DNA from: Myxocyprinus asiaticus
Lineage: Eukaryota > Chordata > Actinopteri > Cypriniformes > Catostomidae
Direction of reading: 5' to 3'
Length of the DNA: 64,000 nt
Assembly: GCF_019703515.2 (NCBI RefSeq)
Contig: NC_059346.1
Coordinates: 51,228,001 to 51,292,000 of the forward strand
Within the stretch, counting starts at the first letter, position 1. Each line of letters begins with the position of its first letter. This document shows positions 10,075 through 23,000 of this stretch, one piece after another. The notes under the pieces are model-generated. The model did not search any database, was not told the origin of the DNA, and saw only the letters and a program-made list of their open reading frames with translations. The position numbers and the translations under genes were made by a program.

Positions 10075-13000
10075 CACATATATATATATATATAGCAGAG
10101 GTTGTACTTCCTTCGCCAGTTGAGGAAGTTCAACCTGCCACAGGCGCTGCGGATTCAGTTCTACTCAGCGGTCATTGAGTCTGTCTTCTGCTCTTCAGTA
10201 ACTGTCTGGTTTGGTGCAGCTACGAAATCACCCCAACATATATATACAGTATATATGTACAATTTACAAATACAAATCTGTTATATACAGAAGCAAGGGA
10301 ATGTAATGGCAGAAGAGGTATGGTATGTTGGATAAATATAAATAGACTAAGCTGTGTATTGCATATTAATTGTTGCTCAATGGGGCAGTTTTAACTGTTC
10401 ATGAGATGGATAGCCTGAGGGAAAAAACTGTTCCTGTGCCTGATGGTTCTGGTGCTCAGAGCTCTGAAGCGCCTATCAGAAGGCAACAGTTCAAAAAGGT
10501 AGTGGGCAGGGTGAGTGGGGTCCAGAGTGATTTTTCCAGCCTTTTTCCTCACTCTGGTGTGTATAGTTCTTGAAGGGAGGGCAGGGGGCAACCAATAATC
10601 CTCTCAGCAGTCCGAACTGTCCTTTGTAGTCTTCTGATATATACAATATATTTCGTAGCTGCACCAAACCAGACAGTTATTGAAGTGCAGAGGACAGACT
10701 CAGTGACCGCTGAGTAGAACTGAATCCGCAGCGCCTGTGGCAGGTTGAACTTCCTCAACTGATGAAGGAAGTACAACCTCTGCTGGGCTTTTTTTCAAAA
10801 TTGAGTCTAAGTAGGTCTCCCACTTCAGGTCCTGTGAGATGGTAGTGTCCAGGGGCCAGTTGCAACAGCTATACATAAGTTACAACTTAGCCTAGTTGTG
10901 GTGTAAATGGGCACTAAGTCACAATTTACGCACTACTAAATATTTGAGAGTTGCACCATTAAACTTAGGTAGGACGTAACCCTACATATAAACTAAATAT
11001 TTACAGAAGACTCCGACCAGGATTAACGGTTGGAATAAAAAAGCAGACTGATATTTTATGCCATCAATGAGCTCATGTTTTGCGTGACAGGCATCAATCA
11101 TTTTGACATACAGTATGATGTTGACATTTACGAGAGAGAGAGAAAAAAAAAAATTACTTTTAAGCGGCCCTTCAGGATGAAACCGGTCAAACGGTGCAGT
11201 TTTCAAGATGAGTCACCCAGTGTCAAGTTTCAACACATTCAAAATATATATAGGAAATTAAAATGAATAAATGTCTATTTTTCCAGCCTGTTGTATTAGT
11301 ATTTAGTTATCACCCCTTATTTAGATACAGTTCCTATATACTGTTATTTACACAGGGCAAATATACGATTGATCAAATTTACTTTTATACGTATCGTATT
11401 ATAATGGGGATATAATTTATTACAGCTGAAAGTTACATGAGCAAACAAGGTTTGAACATCAAACGTAACAAGATCAAACTGAAGTTCACAGCTTTTTAAC
11501 ACTTCTGTGTACAAATGTGAAGGATGTTTATTGGATAAATAAAGATAATTGTCATATTATGTGACTACGCATTACTTTACGAGAGCTTACGAACTACTAG
11601 TTAAGTTTTGCCTTAAGAACAGGTGGTGCAACCAAATTAAGCACTGACTTAGTTAAAAACTATCTAGTAGTTACTAAGCCCTTAGTGTGAACTTTACATC
11701 CCAACTTACGTGAGACCTTACGCACAGCTGGTGCAACCCTACCCAGGAACCTGAATGACTCCACTGCTGCCACAGTGCTGTTCAGAATGGTGAGCGGGGT
11801 CAATGTTGGGGTGTTCCTCCTAAAGTCCACTATCATCTCCACTGTTTTTAGCGTGTTCAGCTCCAGGTTGTTTTGACTGCATCAGACAGCCAGCTGTTCA
11901 ACCACCCTTCTGTCTCACTGGTGTAGTCAAAACAACCTGGAGGTGAACTTGAAGTGATTAGAATGTGAATACTTTTCAATATAGTATTTAGTAAATGTAG
12001 CCGATTACAATTTTAGAGAAATAATTAGTAATTTGTAGTATCGGTAAAACCGATATATCAGTCTACCTCAATGCTAAACCATACTATAGACCCTTTTCAC
12101 ATTTTCAGATATGGAACATGGAAGAAAACTTTAGTGGGGTAAACTTTGAGCAGCGAATGGGTGAACAAAGCAAATATTAATTTTGCGTTCCCATTTGCTC
12201 CAAATGCGATTTCAAAAGAGGTGGATTAAAAAAAATAGAAAGTGGACAATGGCAGTCAGAAGAGAGAAAGATGCCAAATTCACCGTGCAGCTTTATATGA
12301 AACAACTTCGCAGCGGTGTTAAAATGCCATAGTAATATAACACAAAGAAAAATGTTATAAATGTACACTTATAAAAGTTTGTTAGATAAACACTTCTAAA
12401 TAAGGGAGAAACTTGACATCACATCATGGTCATTTCTAAATGCAGTTTATTACATTAACTTATAAATAAGAAAATGAAATGCCCCCCTCATTAACAAAGT
12501 TATACACTGCCTCTTGAAAGATAATTACAAAATAAATAACTTAATATCTTTATCTACCCATAAGTAGTGTAGCCTACTTCTAACACGTAGCATGCACAGT
12601 ACACATGGAGAAATGAATTCACCTTTCATTATAGCCTGCAGTGACGCCACCTCCTCCTGCCATAGTTGTTTGACCTGGTCAATGGCCTCCTGCTTGGTGC
12701 TCTCAGAGACAGTGGCAACTGCTTTGATGGTCTCCATCTCGGCTTTAGCCTCGTCCAGCTGGGCCTGCACCCTGCTCAGCTCTACCTGGGCCTTCTCCAG
12801 TGTAGCAGCCTGCCTCTTCAGCTCCTCTGAGAGAACACAGACATTAATGTGAAGGGATTGAAAGGTTCATGTCTGAATTATTATTCTTTTCTACATTTTA
12901 ATATGAAGTAAAAACTATTAAATAACACAAAAAGTATGTGAATTATGCAGTGACAAAAATGTTTAAAATTCTCTTATATTTCAGATTCTTCAAAGTATCC

Positions 13001-16000
13001 ACCTGTGATGCTTTTTAAATAGTACTGAAGTTCTCATCCAATAAAAAAAAAAAAAAAAAAAAAAACAAATGTAATATTAGTTTAGCAAAAAACACATCAT
13101 AGGTGATTTAAATAGGTCTACAAAACTAATTTCAGTATAGTATAAGCCTTTCAATCAAAAGCTTTTATGATCATAAACAAATTCAATCAAGTGTGTCTAC
13201 TCTTTTGACTGGTAGTACACTACTGTTAAATGTTTGGAATCACTTTGAAGTTTGTATGTTTTAGAAAGAAAATATACTTTTATTCACCAACGATGCTTTA
13301 ATTTGAACAAGAATTACAGTGAAGACATTTATAATGTTACAAATGTCAATTTGTTTAAATGAATGCTGTATTCTTGAAACTTTGTTCATTCAACAATCCT
13401 CCACTTGCAACAATGGCGCCTTAGGCATTCTAGCTGTCAGTTTATTAAGCTATTCAGGTGAAGTTTCATTCCATGCTATATGTAGCAGTTCCCAAAAGAA
13501 CAACTTTTCTAACAACAGCTCAACACCTCAAACGTAGATTCATGCATCCATGATACTCATTTCTAATCATTTACCACTCAATCGTTTAAGTTCTTTTGCC
13601 CATTCTACACTTTTCTCTTATTTGCAAGTGTCAAAAATGGCTTTTTCTTTGAAAGTCTGCCTAAAATGCCAGCATCCCAGAGTCTTCTCTTCACTGGTGC
13701 AGATAAAACTGGTGTTTGGCATGTACTAGTCAGTGAAGCTGCCAATTTAAGACCTGTGAGGGGTCTGTTTCTCAAACTAGAGATGGACTTGTCTTCTTGT
13801 TGTGGTGCTTTTGGACTGTCTACTTAACTCTCCATTCTGGTTAGATCCTGTTTGATATATTCTTTCAAGTCAGTAGTGTATGGAATAGCCTTAATCTCTC
13901 CAAAAAACAATAGACTGATGAGTTTGAGAATTGTATTTTTTTTTTTAAATAAACCAAAATTTACCTTGGAAGTGTAAAAGCGACTTGCAAGAAATACAGG
14001 TGTACTAAATACTTCAGCAACTAAAAAAAAAAATTAATTAGCACAACAATTTCTTAAGCTTTAATGTTTAAGTGTTTTCTTAGCAGACTGGAGTAATGAC
14101 TGATTTTTTTGTTTTGTTTTAACATTAATAATAATTTTCAGTATTATCGCAATGTTTAACTATACTTTGTGACTATCCTTTGCGATCAGTTGAATGCCAC
14201 TTTGGTGAATTAAAGTACCAATTTCCTTCCAAAACAGCAAAATCTGTACATTATTCCAAACTTTTGACCGCCAGTGTATATGTGGATTTTTTTGATGATT
14301 GTCTTCTTTTGAAGACATTCCAGGCCAGCAAAGTTTATAACCCATTACATAAATAGGTGGTCTTTTGACATTGTCCAAGGTGCATTAGGACACATTAACA
14401 TCCACACAACAAATGCAATGTGGCTACATGCCTCCACATGTTTTTGATTGATCAGACCACAAGACGCATTGGACCATGTTTGGACCTTTGTTTAGTGCTG
14501 TCAACTTGTGATCGAATCACCCGAGATGGATGTACAAGGTTTAAACAGAGCTTATAAAATAAAGACCCATGAAAGCTACTGAACTGTTTGATTGTTGTTC
14601 AGTATTCTGTATCTGTGCATTCAGGCATAAAACATCAAGTATTTGTTTTCAGTTTAAAACCATACCAGGGCTCGACAATAAGGACTGCCCGCTGGCCCGG
14701 GGCCAGTATGAGAGAGATTCGGGCCAGTTGCTAGAACTATCACTTGCCTGATCAGGCCAGTGCTGCATTTATAACATTAGTGCAAGCAAATAACAAGCGA
14801 GAGAGCACAAAAATTACACTGAGCAAACAAAGTATTGTAACCGACGAGCAAGTGCGATTCTATTTAGCTCGCAAAGATGCATGAGAGCATAATATACTGG
14901 ACGCACCAAGGCAGTTGCGTGCACGCATAAGAGCATGCAGACACCGAGCACACTCTCCTAGCACTGTCCTCGCTCTTTTCCAAGTGTCTTAGCAGCTGCT
15001 ATTACCAATGTGGAGAAAATAGCAGGAAAAAACCCATTTTGCACGTCTTAAACAACATTTTAAGTAGGCCTGTCCCCGCACATTCCGTGTTCATAATGCA
15101 TGAAATCCCCACATTTTTTGTTTTTACATGTTGGTGAAAAGTAGTAATCCACACATTGGAACACGAGAAATCAACAGTTTCTTTCTATAGGACTGAAAAT
15201 CCATGTCTCTCCATGCATATGTCTCATCAACATCTCTCTCCGTGCAGCATAGAATGTTTAACGTGCATGCGCTCTCTTAATTCATAGATTAGGCATATCT
15301 ACCTAATGTATATTTGCCTTTATATCACATGCAAGCAGGTGATTCTCGGCACCCTCGTGGCTTGAGAAACAGACTGACCAAACATGGAAATGTATCTGCC
15401 GATAATTTAAAAATTGGCCTCTGCGATATATTGCTCAACCACTAGTTGTTAATCAGGTTTTGTGACAAGACCCACACCCATTTCGAGCCACCACAACAAG
15501 ATAAAGGTATTGAATTTCTCACGCAAGAACATTTTGAGCACTTCAATGCGGGACGGGGGTCCCGTTCAAGCCTCTCGCCATCCAACCCTTTGAGCATTTT
15601 TCTGCTTCAAAATGGGACACTAAGCATTCAATAAAGAAAATTTTGCTGCCGCTAAAATATGGGACAATAGGTGTTTTGGAATTTCTGCCAAAATACAGGA
15701 AATCCCGGCTATAACGGGACAGCTGTCAACCCTAGCAGCAACAAACATTGCATATGCCACCTCTCCCGTTTTTTAAGCTGTTGTCTCTGCCGAACGGGTT
15801 CAAATTTGGATTAGGGTTGACCGGGTAAAAAGGGGTAAACATTATGAATGGAACTCCCAATATCAATACAATAGCCTAACGAATAGGATAGCCTTAAATA
15901 AAGAATAGTTGCCTAATGAAAAGTTTGTGACCCATGATAAATGAACTTAAATAACACACTGAAAGCCAGATGTTCTTTACCAACATATTAAATTACACAG

Positions 16001-17030
16001 GCAGCAAAGTACACACACTGACAGAAGACGTTTAATTGCAGATTGCGAAAATAATGTGCATGGTGGGTAACTGTAAGACGTCTCGGATTCGGGATGACAA
16101 GAAATGCTGTTAGACACACAGACATGTGTTTCAAGCGCACTTTATTATATTATTAAGAACAGATGATAGAAAAGCCGTCTATGCGCATGTCTGATGCGCT
16201 GTTTGTACGGAGGCGTGCAGTCTCGTGGAACACGCGCATGTAAAGGGTTCTCACTCTTTCTTTGTTTCAGTCTTCAGAAAAATTTTTGCAAGAATATTAT
16301 CATCTATGATAATGCTGCAAATGACCTCAGACATCTCAGCTCAGGAGGTGCTCCGAGTTCAGTTCGCTTTATTTCCACAGAACAGTTCATTGTGAACGCA
16401 ACTCTGCAGCCTATACATCTGTGATTAAAACATAAAATAATACAAAAACACGTTCACCTTGAACCATGATTCACCTTGAAATGACAGATTGAACCATGAT
16501 TATTATCATCATTATAATTATTATGTTTACATTTATTATTGTTTTGAGATCTTAATTTGTATTAGTAATTTTCCACCTGTTGTCATAGATGGATACTTGC
16601 ATAACAGTAAATAGAAAGGTGGTTGTTTTTTTTTTTACCACATTATTTTAATTGCTTTTTGTTTCGTTTGAAGTGCAATTTGAATTTAGAAATATCTTTG
16701 GTTTAAGTTTTTCGTTTTTTTAAATAAATGAATTAAATTTTCAATGCAAAATCACTAAAGCAAGAATATTCACTGATCCCTCAGCCAGGGGGTTGACAAT
16801 GTAATTGGATTAGGGATGTGCGAGACTAGTTGACTAAACGGTTCTGATGCTGCTAGTCGACACTGGAATTACTAGTCGGTTAATATTTCCCCCCATTAAA
16901 CTGATCATAATTTTTACACATTTACGTTTGGCTTTATATATTTTTTTTTTTTTTTTATAACAGAGGCTGCACTTAAATTACTGTCATATTAATGCTACAT
17001 ATTTTAAATAGAATTAATAATACAAATATT

Positions 17031-17066
<36 letters not shown>

Positions 17067-20000
17067 TTTCTGGAGCAGATCCAGAGTTTCATTTCACCTC
17101 AGGCTGCGTGCGCAGGAATATGTCCTCTCACTAGACAAGCAATCTCAGCAAAGTAGTTATGAAATCACTTCGGTGGTGCGGGAATCGGATTTCCAAATGT
17201 TTGAAAGTCCCTATGGATGTTTTCACATTTTAGTCTTCTTTACATCTGTGCATGCTTGGATGTTATTTTTCTACTGAGCGGGCTTTTTCCAAGCACAGGA
17301 AAGACGCCTCAGGTGAGACAAGTCCCGTCTTTCACCGGACCATGTTGACGGGTTAATTTTGCTCATCCAAAAATGTATTCTTTTGAGCAAGTAGCCTAGA
17401 AAATAACTGTTTTAGACTAGGTATGCCATTTTTTTAATCTGCCGATCAAGAAGGCTATTTTCAACGAGGTGCCGACTGCTTAACGTGTTAAACTATATTT
17501 TATTCTGTGTGCACGTCATGTTTAGAATATATTTAATGTACAATGATCATAATGTAAGGCGAGCACGCAGATAAATGCCCCATTTCAGTGGAATTTAGCA
17601 TAGGATTTGGGATAGATTAAGTATTTGAAATGGGTCGCATAATTATTTTTTTTTTACTGTTTTCTGAAGGTTGGTTTCACTTTATTAGAGCCCGACCGAT
17701 ATGGGATTTTTGAGACCGATACCGATTTTAGAGGGGGAAAATTCACCGATTACCGATATGGTGACCGATATAGCTAATTTTTGAGCTGGAATGAAAACAA
17801 GACCTTTTCTATGTGGATTGTGCACCGATTTTGCACCAATATGACTATGCAAAGGTACTCAGAAGGCTGCTTTCTAAAACAAATATTTTTATCAAAGAAC
17901 ATTTGACATTATTATTATACATTGTCAACAAATTCTAGAAATGAACACTGAGAAAATAAAGAATAAATAAAAATACAATAAATAGCTTAAAAAACATCAG
18001 TACTGTTAGTATAAGTCAATTGCTGATTATTTAAATATATAATAAATTAAAAAATTTAAAAAAAATGGCTAAATAAATATCAGGGGCCGGTTGCACCAGC
18101 TATACGTACGTTACAACTTAGCCTTGTTGTGGCGTAAATGGGCACTAAGTCACAATTCACGCTCTACAAAATATTTGAGCATTGCACCATTAAATTTATG
18201 TAGGACGTAACCCTACGTATAAACTAAATATATACGGCAGCCTCTGACCAGGAGTAACTGATGGAATAAAAAAAGCGGACTCATTTAATGACATCAATGA
18301 GCTCATGTTTCATGACAGGCTTCAATCCTTTTGACATATACGATGTTGACATTTACACATTTACGAGAGAGAAAAATTTTTTTTTTTACTTTTAAGCGGC
18401 TCTTCAGCATGAAACCGATCTAACGGTGGCGTTTTTAGGGTGCGTCGATGGATGTCAAGTTTCAACACATTCAAAATTATATATATAGGATATTAAAATG
18501 AATAAATGTCAATTTTTCCAGCCTGTTGTATTAGTATTTATCACCCCTCATTTATTTTAGATACCGTTCCTATATATTATTATTTACACAGGGCAAATAT
18601 ACTATTTATTAAATCTACTTTTATTACATATCCTATTTTAATGTCTGGAAAACCAGACTTCTAAATATTACATTTTACAAATGCAACAACTGGAATTGTT
18701 CGGTTGAAGGGGGTAATAAACTGTGAATCCTGAACAAAACAGTTTGGTGAATACATGTTTACACGCTGACAAGGTATGAAAGTAGCTACGTGATTAGCTA
18801 GTTAGCTGTAAGCTCACTGTCATGGAGAGTAAAAGATGGACTTTATTTACTTTCCAGAATTGTGTCTCACCAACTAGGTAACAGCGTAGCGTGAAATCAA
18901 CACTCAACAGACACAATCCACCACCGCTGCACCGTTGTCTGCTGAGCTGCAAAAAGATGCTCTGATGTTTCCCTTTCAATCTGCTACATTACTAACTGTA
19001 CTGACAAACTTTAGCTGGCTAACAGCAAACAGACATGAGTGACATGGTTGTCAGGGACAGGGTTCACATTATATTAGTTATATAAAATGAGGGGTAATTT
19101 TTAATTAACTTACTAGTATGTATTTCACAAACTAGTTAGCAATTTAATGAGAAGAGATCGCTCAAATCCACACCGTTTAACTCCGCCCTGTCTGCAGAGC
19201 CACTGTCAGTTCAGAGTCAGCTCTCTCTTTAGACTAGTCGGTTACAAAACTTCCGTTTAAACGACAGTCAAATTAGTCTTAGCGCACATCCCTAAATTGG
19301 ATATTGTAGGTTTTTTTGGGGGGGTTTTTTTATATAAAAATATCATGAACATTTCTTGCATATCGTCCAGCCCTAGGAGGGAACAAAACAGATTTATACA
19401 CACACATTCAAAGTCATTACCCTTCCAAAGCAGCTAAACTAGGTAATAAAACACCAATATTAAACCCGCAACAACCAACAATAAGTGATGTATTTGCCCG
19501 GACAACGAAATACCCGACCGGTAGCCAATGATAGAGAGAATGCACGGATGAAATTGGTTCATTGCCAAAGAGATGTTGCCCTTCACAACTGTTGAAAAGT
19601 CATCTTTCAAAAAGAACAACACACATTAAAATTGCACTTCATTTTTTTCAGTTTCATCTGAATTATTAGTTCAAATGAATAAAAAAATAAAGTTCAAAGT
19701 TTGAAATCAAGCTGCCTTGCATTATTGTGAAGGCTATTGCTTAACGAAAATTATCCCATAGTACCACTTAGCGTCCAACCAGTGGTAATACCGATGTTTT
19801 CAGTTTGAACGTGAACACCGCACCGGTGTGAAAATTATAATATCATGGCAAGTCTAGTTTGGATACAACATAACCCTCATGAAAAATATAATCAATGGCA
19901 AAACATCCATTGCTAAACTCTCATGCATGGTGAACCTCAAGTTTGCATCATTTCTATGACAACTAATGTGGACGTGCAAGCAAAAGCAACCGCAGTCTGA

Positions 20001-23000
20001 ACAGAAAAACAAAATCAGATCTGGCCACATATAACTTGCAGTTTGAACAGTCAGTTTTAAATAAATAAATAAATAATCGGATCTTCCCTGCAGTGTAAAC
20101 AAAGCTTAAGTTTGATGGTCCATCAACACATATTGTGAACGAAATGTCACCTTCTTTAGATAGATAGAGCTCCTTAAACTTGGCCCTCTTCTGGTTGAAC
20201 TCCATCTCCAGCTGCTGTTTGAGCTTCAGGAAGTCGGCTCGGTCCTGCTCGGCCGCGTGCTGCCGAAGAACCCCTGCCAGAAGATCACAATCGCATGAGC
20301 ATCACACAGTCATTCACCCACATCTACAGTGGATATAAAGTCTACACAGCCCTGTTGAAACAGCAGGTTTTTGTGATGTAAAAAATTAAACAAAGATAAA
20401 TCATATCAGAATTTTTGCACCTTTAATGTAAAAATTAAAACCTATGCAATGCCACTGAAAATCAAAGTGACACATTTCAGAGAAAAAATATAAAAATTAA
20501 AAACTTAGAATAAACTAACTGCATAAGTGTACACATCCCTGAACTAATACTTAGCTGAAGCACCCTTTGATTTTATTACAGCACTCAGTCTGTTTGGATA
20601 AGAGTCTATTAGCTTGGCACATCTTGACTTGGGAATAATTTCCCATTCTTTGCAAAAACATTCCAGATCTGTCAAATTGCAAGGGCATCTCCTGTGTACG
20701 GCCCTTTTCAGGTCCCCCCCACAGATTTTCTATAGGATTCAGGCCTGGGCTCTGGCTGGACCATTCTAAAACATTAATCTTTTTTTGCTGAAGCCATTCT
20801 TTTGTTGATTTGGATGTGTGCTTTGGATCATTGTCATGCTGAAAGGTAAACGATCTCTTCATTTTCAGCTTTCTAGCAGACGCCAGAAGGTTCTGTGCCA
20901 AAATTGACTCATACTTGGTGCTATTCATGATTCCCTCCACCTTCACTAAAGCCCAAGTTCCAGCTGAAGAAAAGCAGCCCCATGATGCTGCCACCACCAT
21001 GCTTCACTGTGGGTATGGTGTTCTTTTGCTGATGTGCTGTGTTGTTTTTGTGCCAAAAATACCTTTTACAATTTTGGGCAAAAAGTTAAATCTTGGTCTC
21101 ATCAGACCTTAACACATTTTTCCACATGGTTTTGGGAGACTGGATATAGGTATTTGCCGGGCTTGGATGTTTTGTTTTTTTTTTTTTCAGAAGAGGCTTG
21201 CGTCTTGCCACCCTGCCCCATAGCCCAGACAGATGAAGAATACAGTTGTCACACTCCTTTAATGTTGCTGTAGGCCTCTTGACAGCCTCCCTGACCAGTT
21301 TTCTCTGTCTTCTCATCAATTTTGGAGGGACGTCCTGTTCTTGATAATGTCACTGTTGTGCCATACTTTCTCCACTTGTTGATGACTGTCTTCACTGTGT
21401 TCCATGGTATATCTAATGCCTTAGAAAAAAATGTGTAGCCCTCACCTGAGGGATACCTTTCAACAATGAGATCCTGTTGATGCTTTGTAAGCTCTTTGTG
21501 GTCCATGGCCCTTGTAGTAGCATGCAACCAAGATGTCAGAAAAATCCTACAAGAACAGCTGAGATTTATATGGAGTTAATCAGAGTCACTTCAGGTGAAG
21601 ACAGGTGTGTACTATTTCACATGAGCTTGATGATTGGTTGATTCTGAACACAGCCACATACCCAATTATAAAAGGGTGTGCACACTTATGCAGTTAAGTT
21701 ATTCTAAGTTGTTTTTTTGTTTTGTTTTTTTTCTCTCTGAAATGTGTCACTTTGGTTTTCAGTGGAATTGCATAGGTTGTAATTTTTACATTAAAAGGTG
21801 CAAAAAGTCTGATATGATTTAACGGTTTAATTTTTTACAACACAAAAACCTGCTGTTTTAACAGGGGTGTGTAGACTTTTTATATCCACTGTACACCTCA
21901 TCAGTGACTCCAACCTTTGAACAGCACTTCCACTCTTTACTCATGCGGGTACAATGTGTGTAAATAATGAATGAACTTTTTTTTTAAAAACGGTATTAAC
22001 TCTTAATAATTGAATAATTTATAGGGATTAGAGCTGGGCGATAGAACGATGTAATTGGATATTGACGATGTCTTACAAAGATCCCGATGCCGATTCTGAA
22101 CAGACATGATCGACAATTTCGGGAAATGGCAAAACCATGGATCTGGGAAGTGGCCAAATATATTATATAATAACAGCGGCCAGGGTGTGAAACTAGCACT
22201 CGCCACCCGCCAAATGTGACAAAGCTGAATCCAGTTCACAAGCTCCTTGTCCAAATGTATTTCATGCATGTGTAATTTTGCTCAAATACCCGCAACAGGC
22301 GGGCGGCCTGCTGCAAGACGTCTCGGAGTGACACATGACAAGAAATGCAGTTAGTCACAAAGACGTGCTTGAAGAAACAGACTTTATTATATTTTTAAGA
22401 ACAGACAAAAGAAAAGCCGTCAATAGATGTTTCAATCAATGCTTTTATATGTGCATTTTAGGATATCGCATAAAATCTACTGGATGGAAACACCAAAATG
22501 CAAATAAAATCTCCAAAATGCACATGGAAAACTTATACACTCACTTGAGGTGGAAAATTTATCGGCCGATGCTGATAATGAAAAAAGTCAGAATATTTGC
22601 CGATTTATCAGCCGTGGCAATATATTGGTTGACCACTACGAAGCACCCAAATTTTTAGGCTTTAGAAGTGTGTTAAACGTGTGAGGATGTGTATTCATCA
22701 ACCTGTTACATGTCCAACATAATCACACAGGCTCACTGAACCAAGTTTAAACTTGTTTTACTGATATTTCAGAAAGAATCCACATAATTTCTTCACTGTA
22801 AACCACAGTTATTCCTTTATAATAAATTGTATTAACATTAACAGACAGAGTGACTCCAGCCGGGTCTCCTAAGCAACCAAATTGGCCCAGTTGCTAGGGA
22901 GGGTAGGGTCACATGGGGTAACCTCCTCGTGGTCGCTATAATGTGGTTCTCGCTCTCAGTGGGGCGTGTGGTGAGTTGAGCGTGGTTGCCGCGGTGGATG

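Larger units (their letters stand above)
9868..11940 (-). mobile_element. L2-like LINE 3' end, interrupted
   Basis: Minus-strand coding remnants are [13 protein letters not shown] and VESFRFL (about 11925-11750), [10 protein letters not shown] (about 10850-10820), [35 protein letters not shown] and [20 protein letters not shown] (to about 10400). These form the C-terminal end of a LINE reverse-transcriptase protein. The 3' tail ends in an ATTCTGATTCTGA-type sequence at about 9868-9880. An 889-bp DNA element splits the FLDTT segment. Confidence 0.8.
9471..12071. mobile_element. hAT-type element with 8-bp target duplication, hosting nested insertions
   Basis: The ends TAGAGGTCGA and GTCTACCTCAA are related to the termini of the element at 54186. 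They are flanked by an exact 8-bp direct repeat TGCTAAAC (9463-9470 and 12072-12079), the signature of hAT insertion. Most of its 2.6 kb is later insertions: a TAAT-rich repeat, an L2-like LINE end and, inside that, an 889-bp DNA element. Confidence 0.85.
16811..19294. mobile_element. 2.48-kb hAT element with perfect TIRs and 8-bp target duplication
   Basis: Perfect 12-bp inverted ends TAGGGATGTGCG and CGCACATCCCTA are flanked by an exact 8-bp duplication AATTGGAT (16803-16810 and 19295-19302). No transposase frame remains. Inside are a CCGATA-rich hAT-like piece starting near 17690 and a truncated copy of the 889-bp element, so it has been hit repeatedly. Confidence 0.92.

Noticed and set aside
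10391..10591. 66-codon minus frame as a cellular gene
   Set aside because: [15 protein letters not shown] identifies it as the LINE protein's C-terminus.
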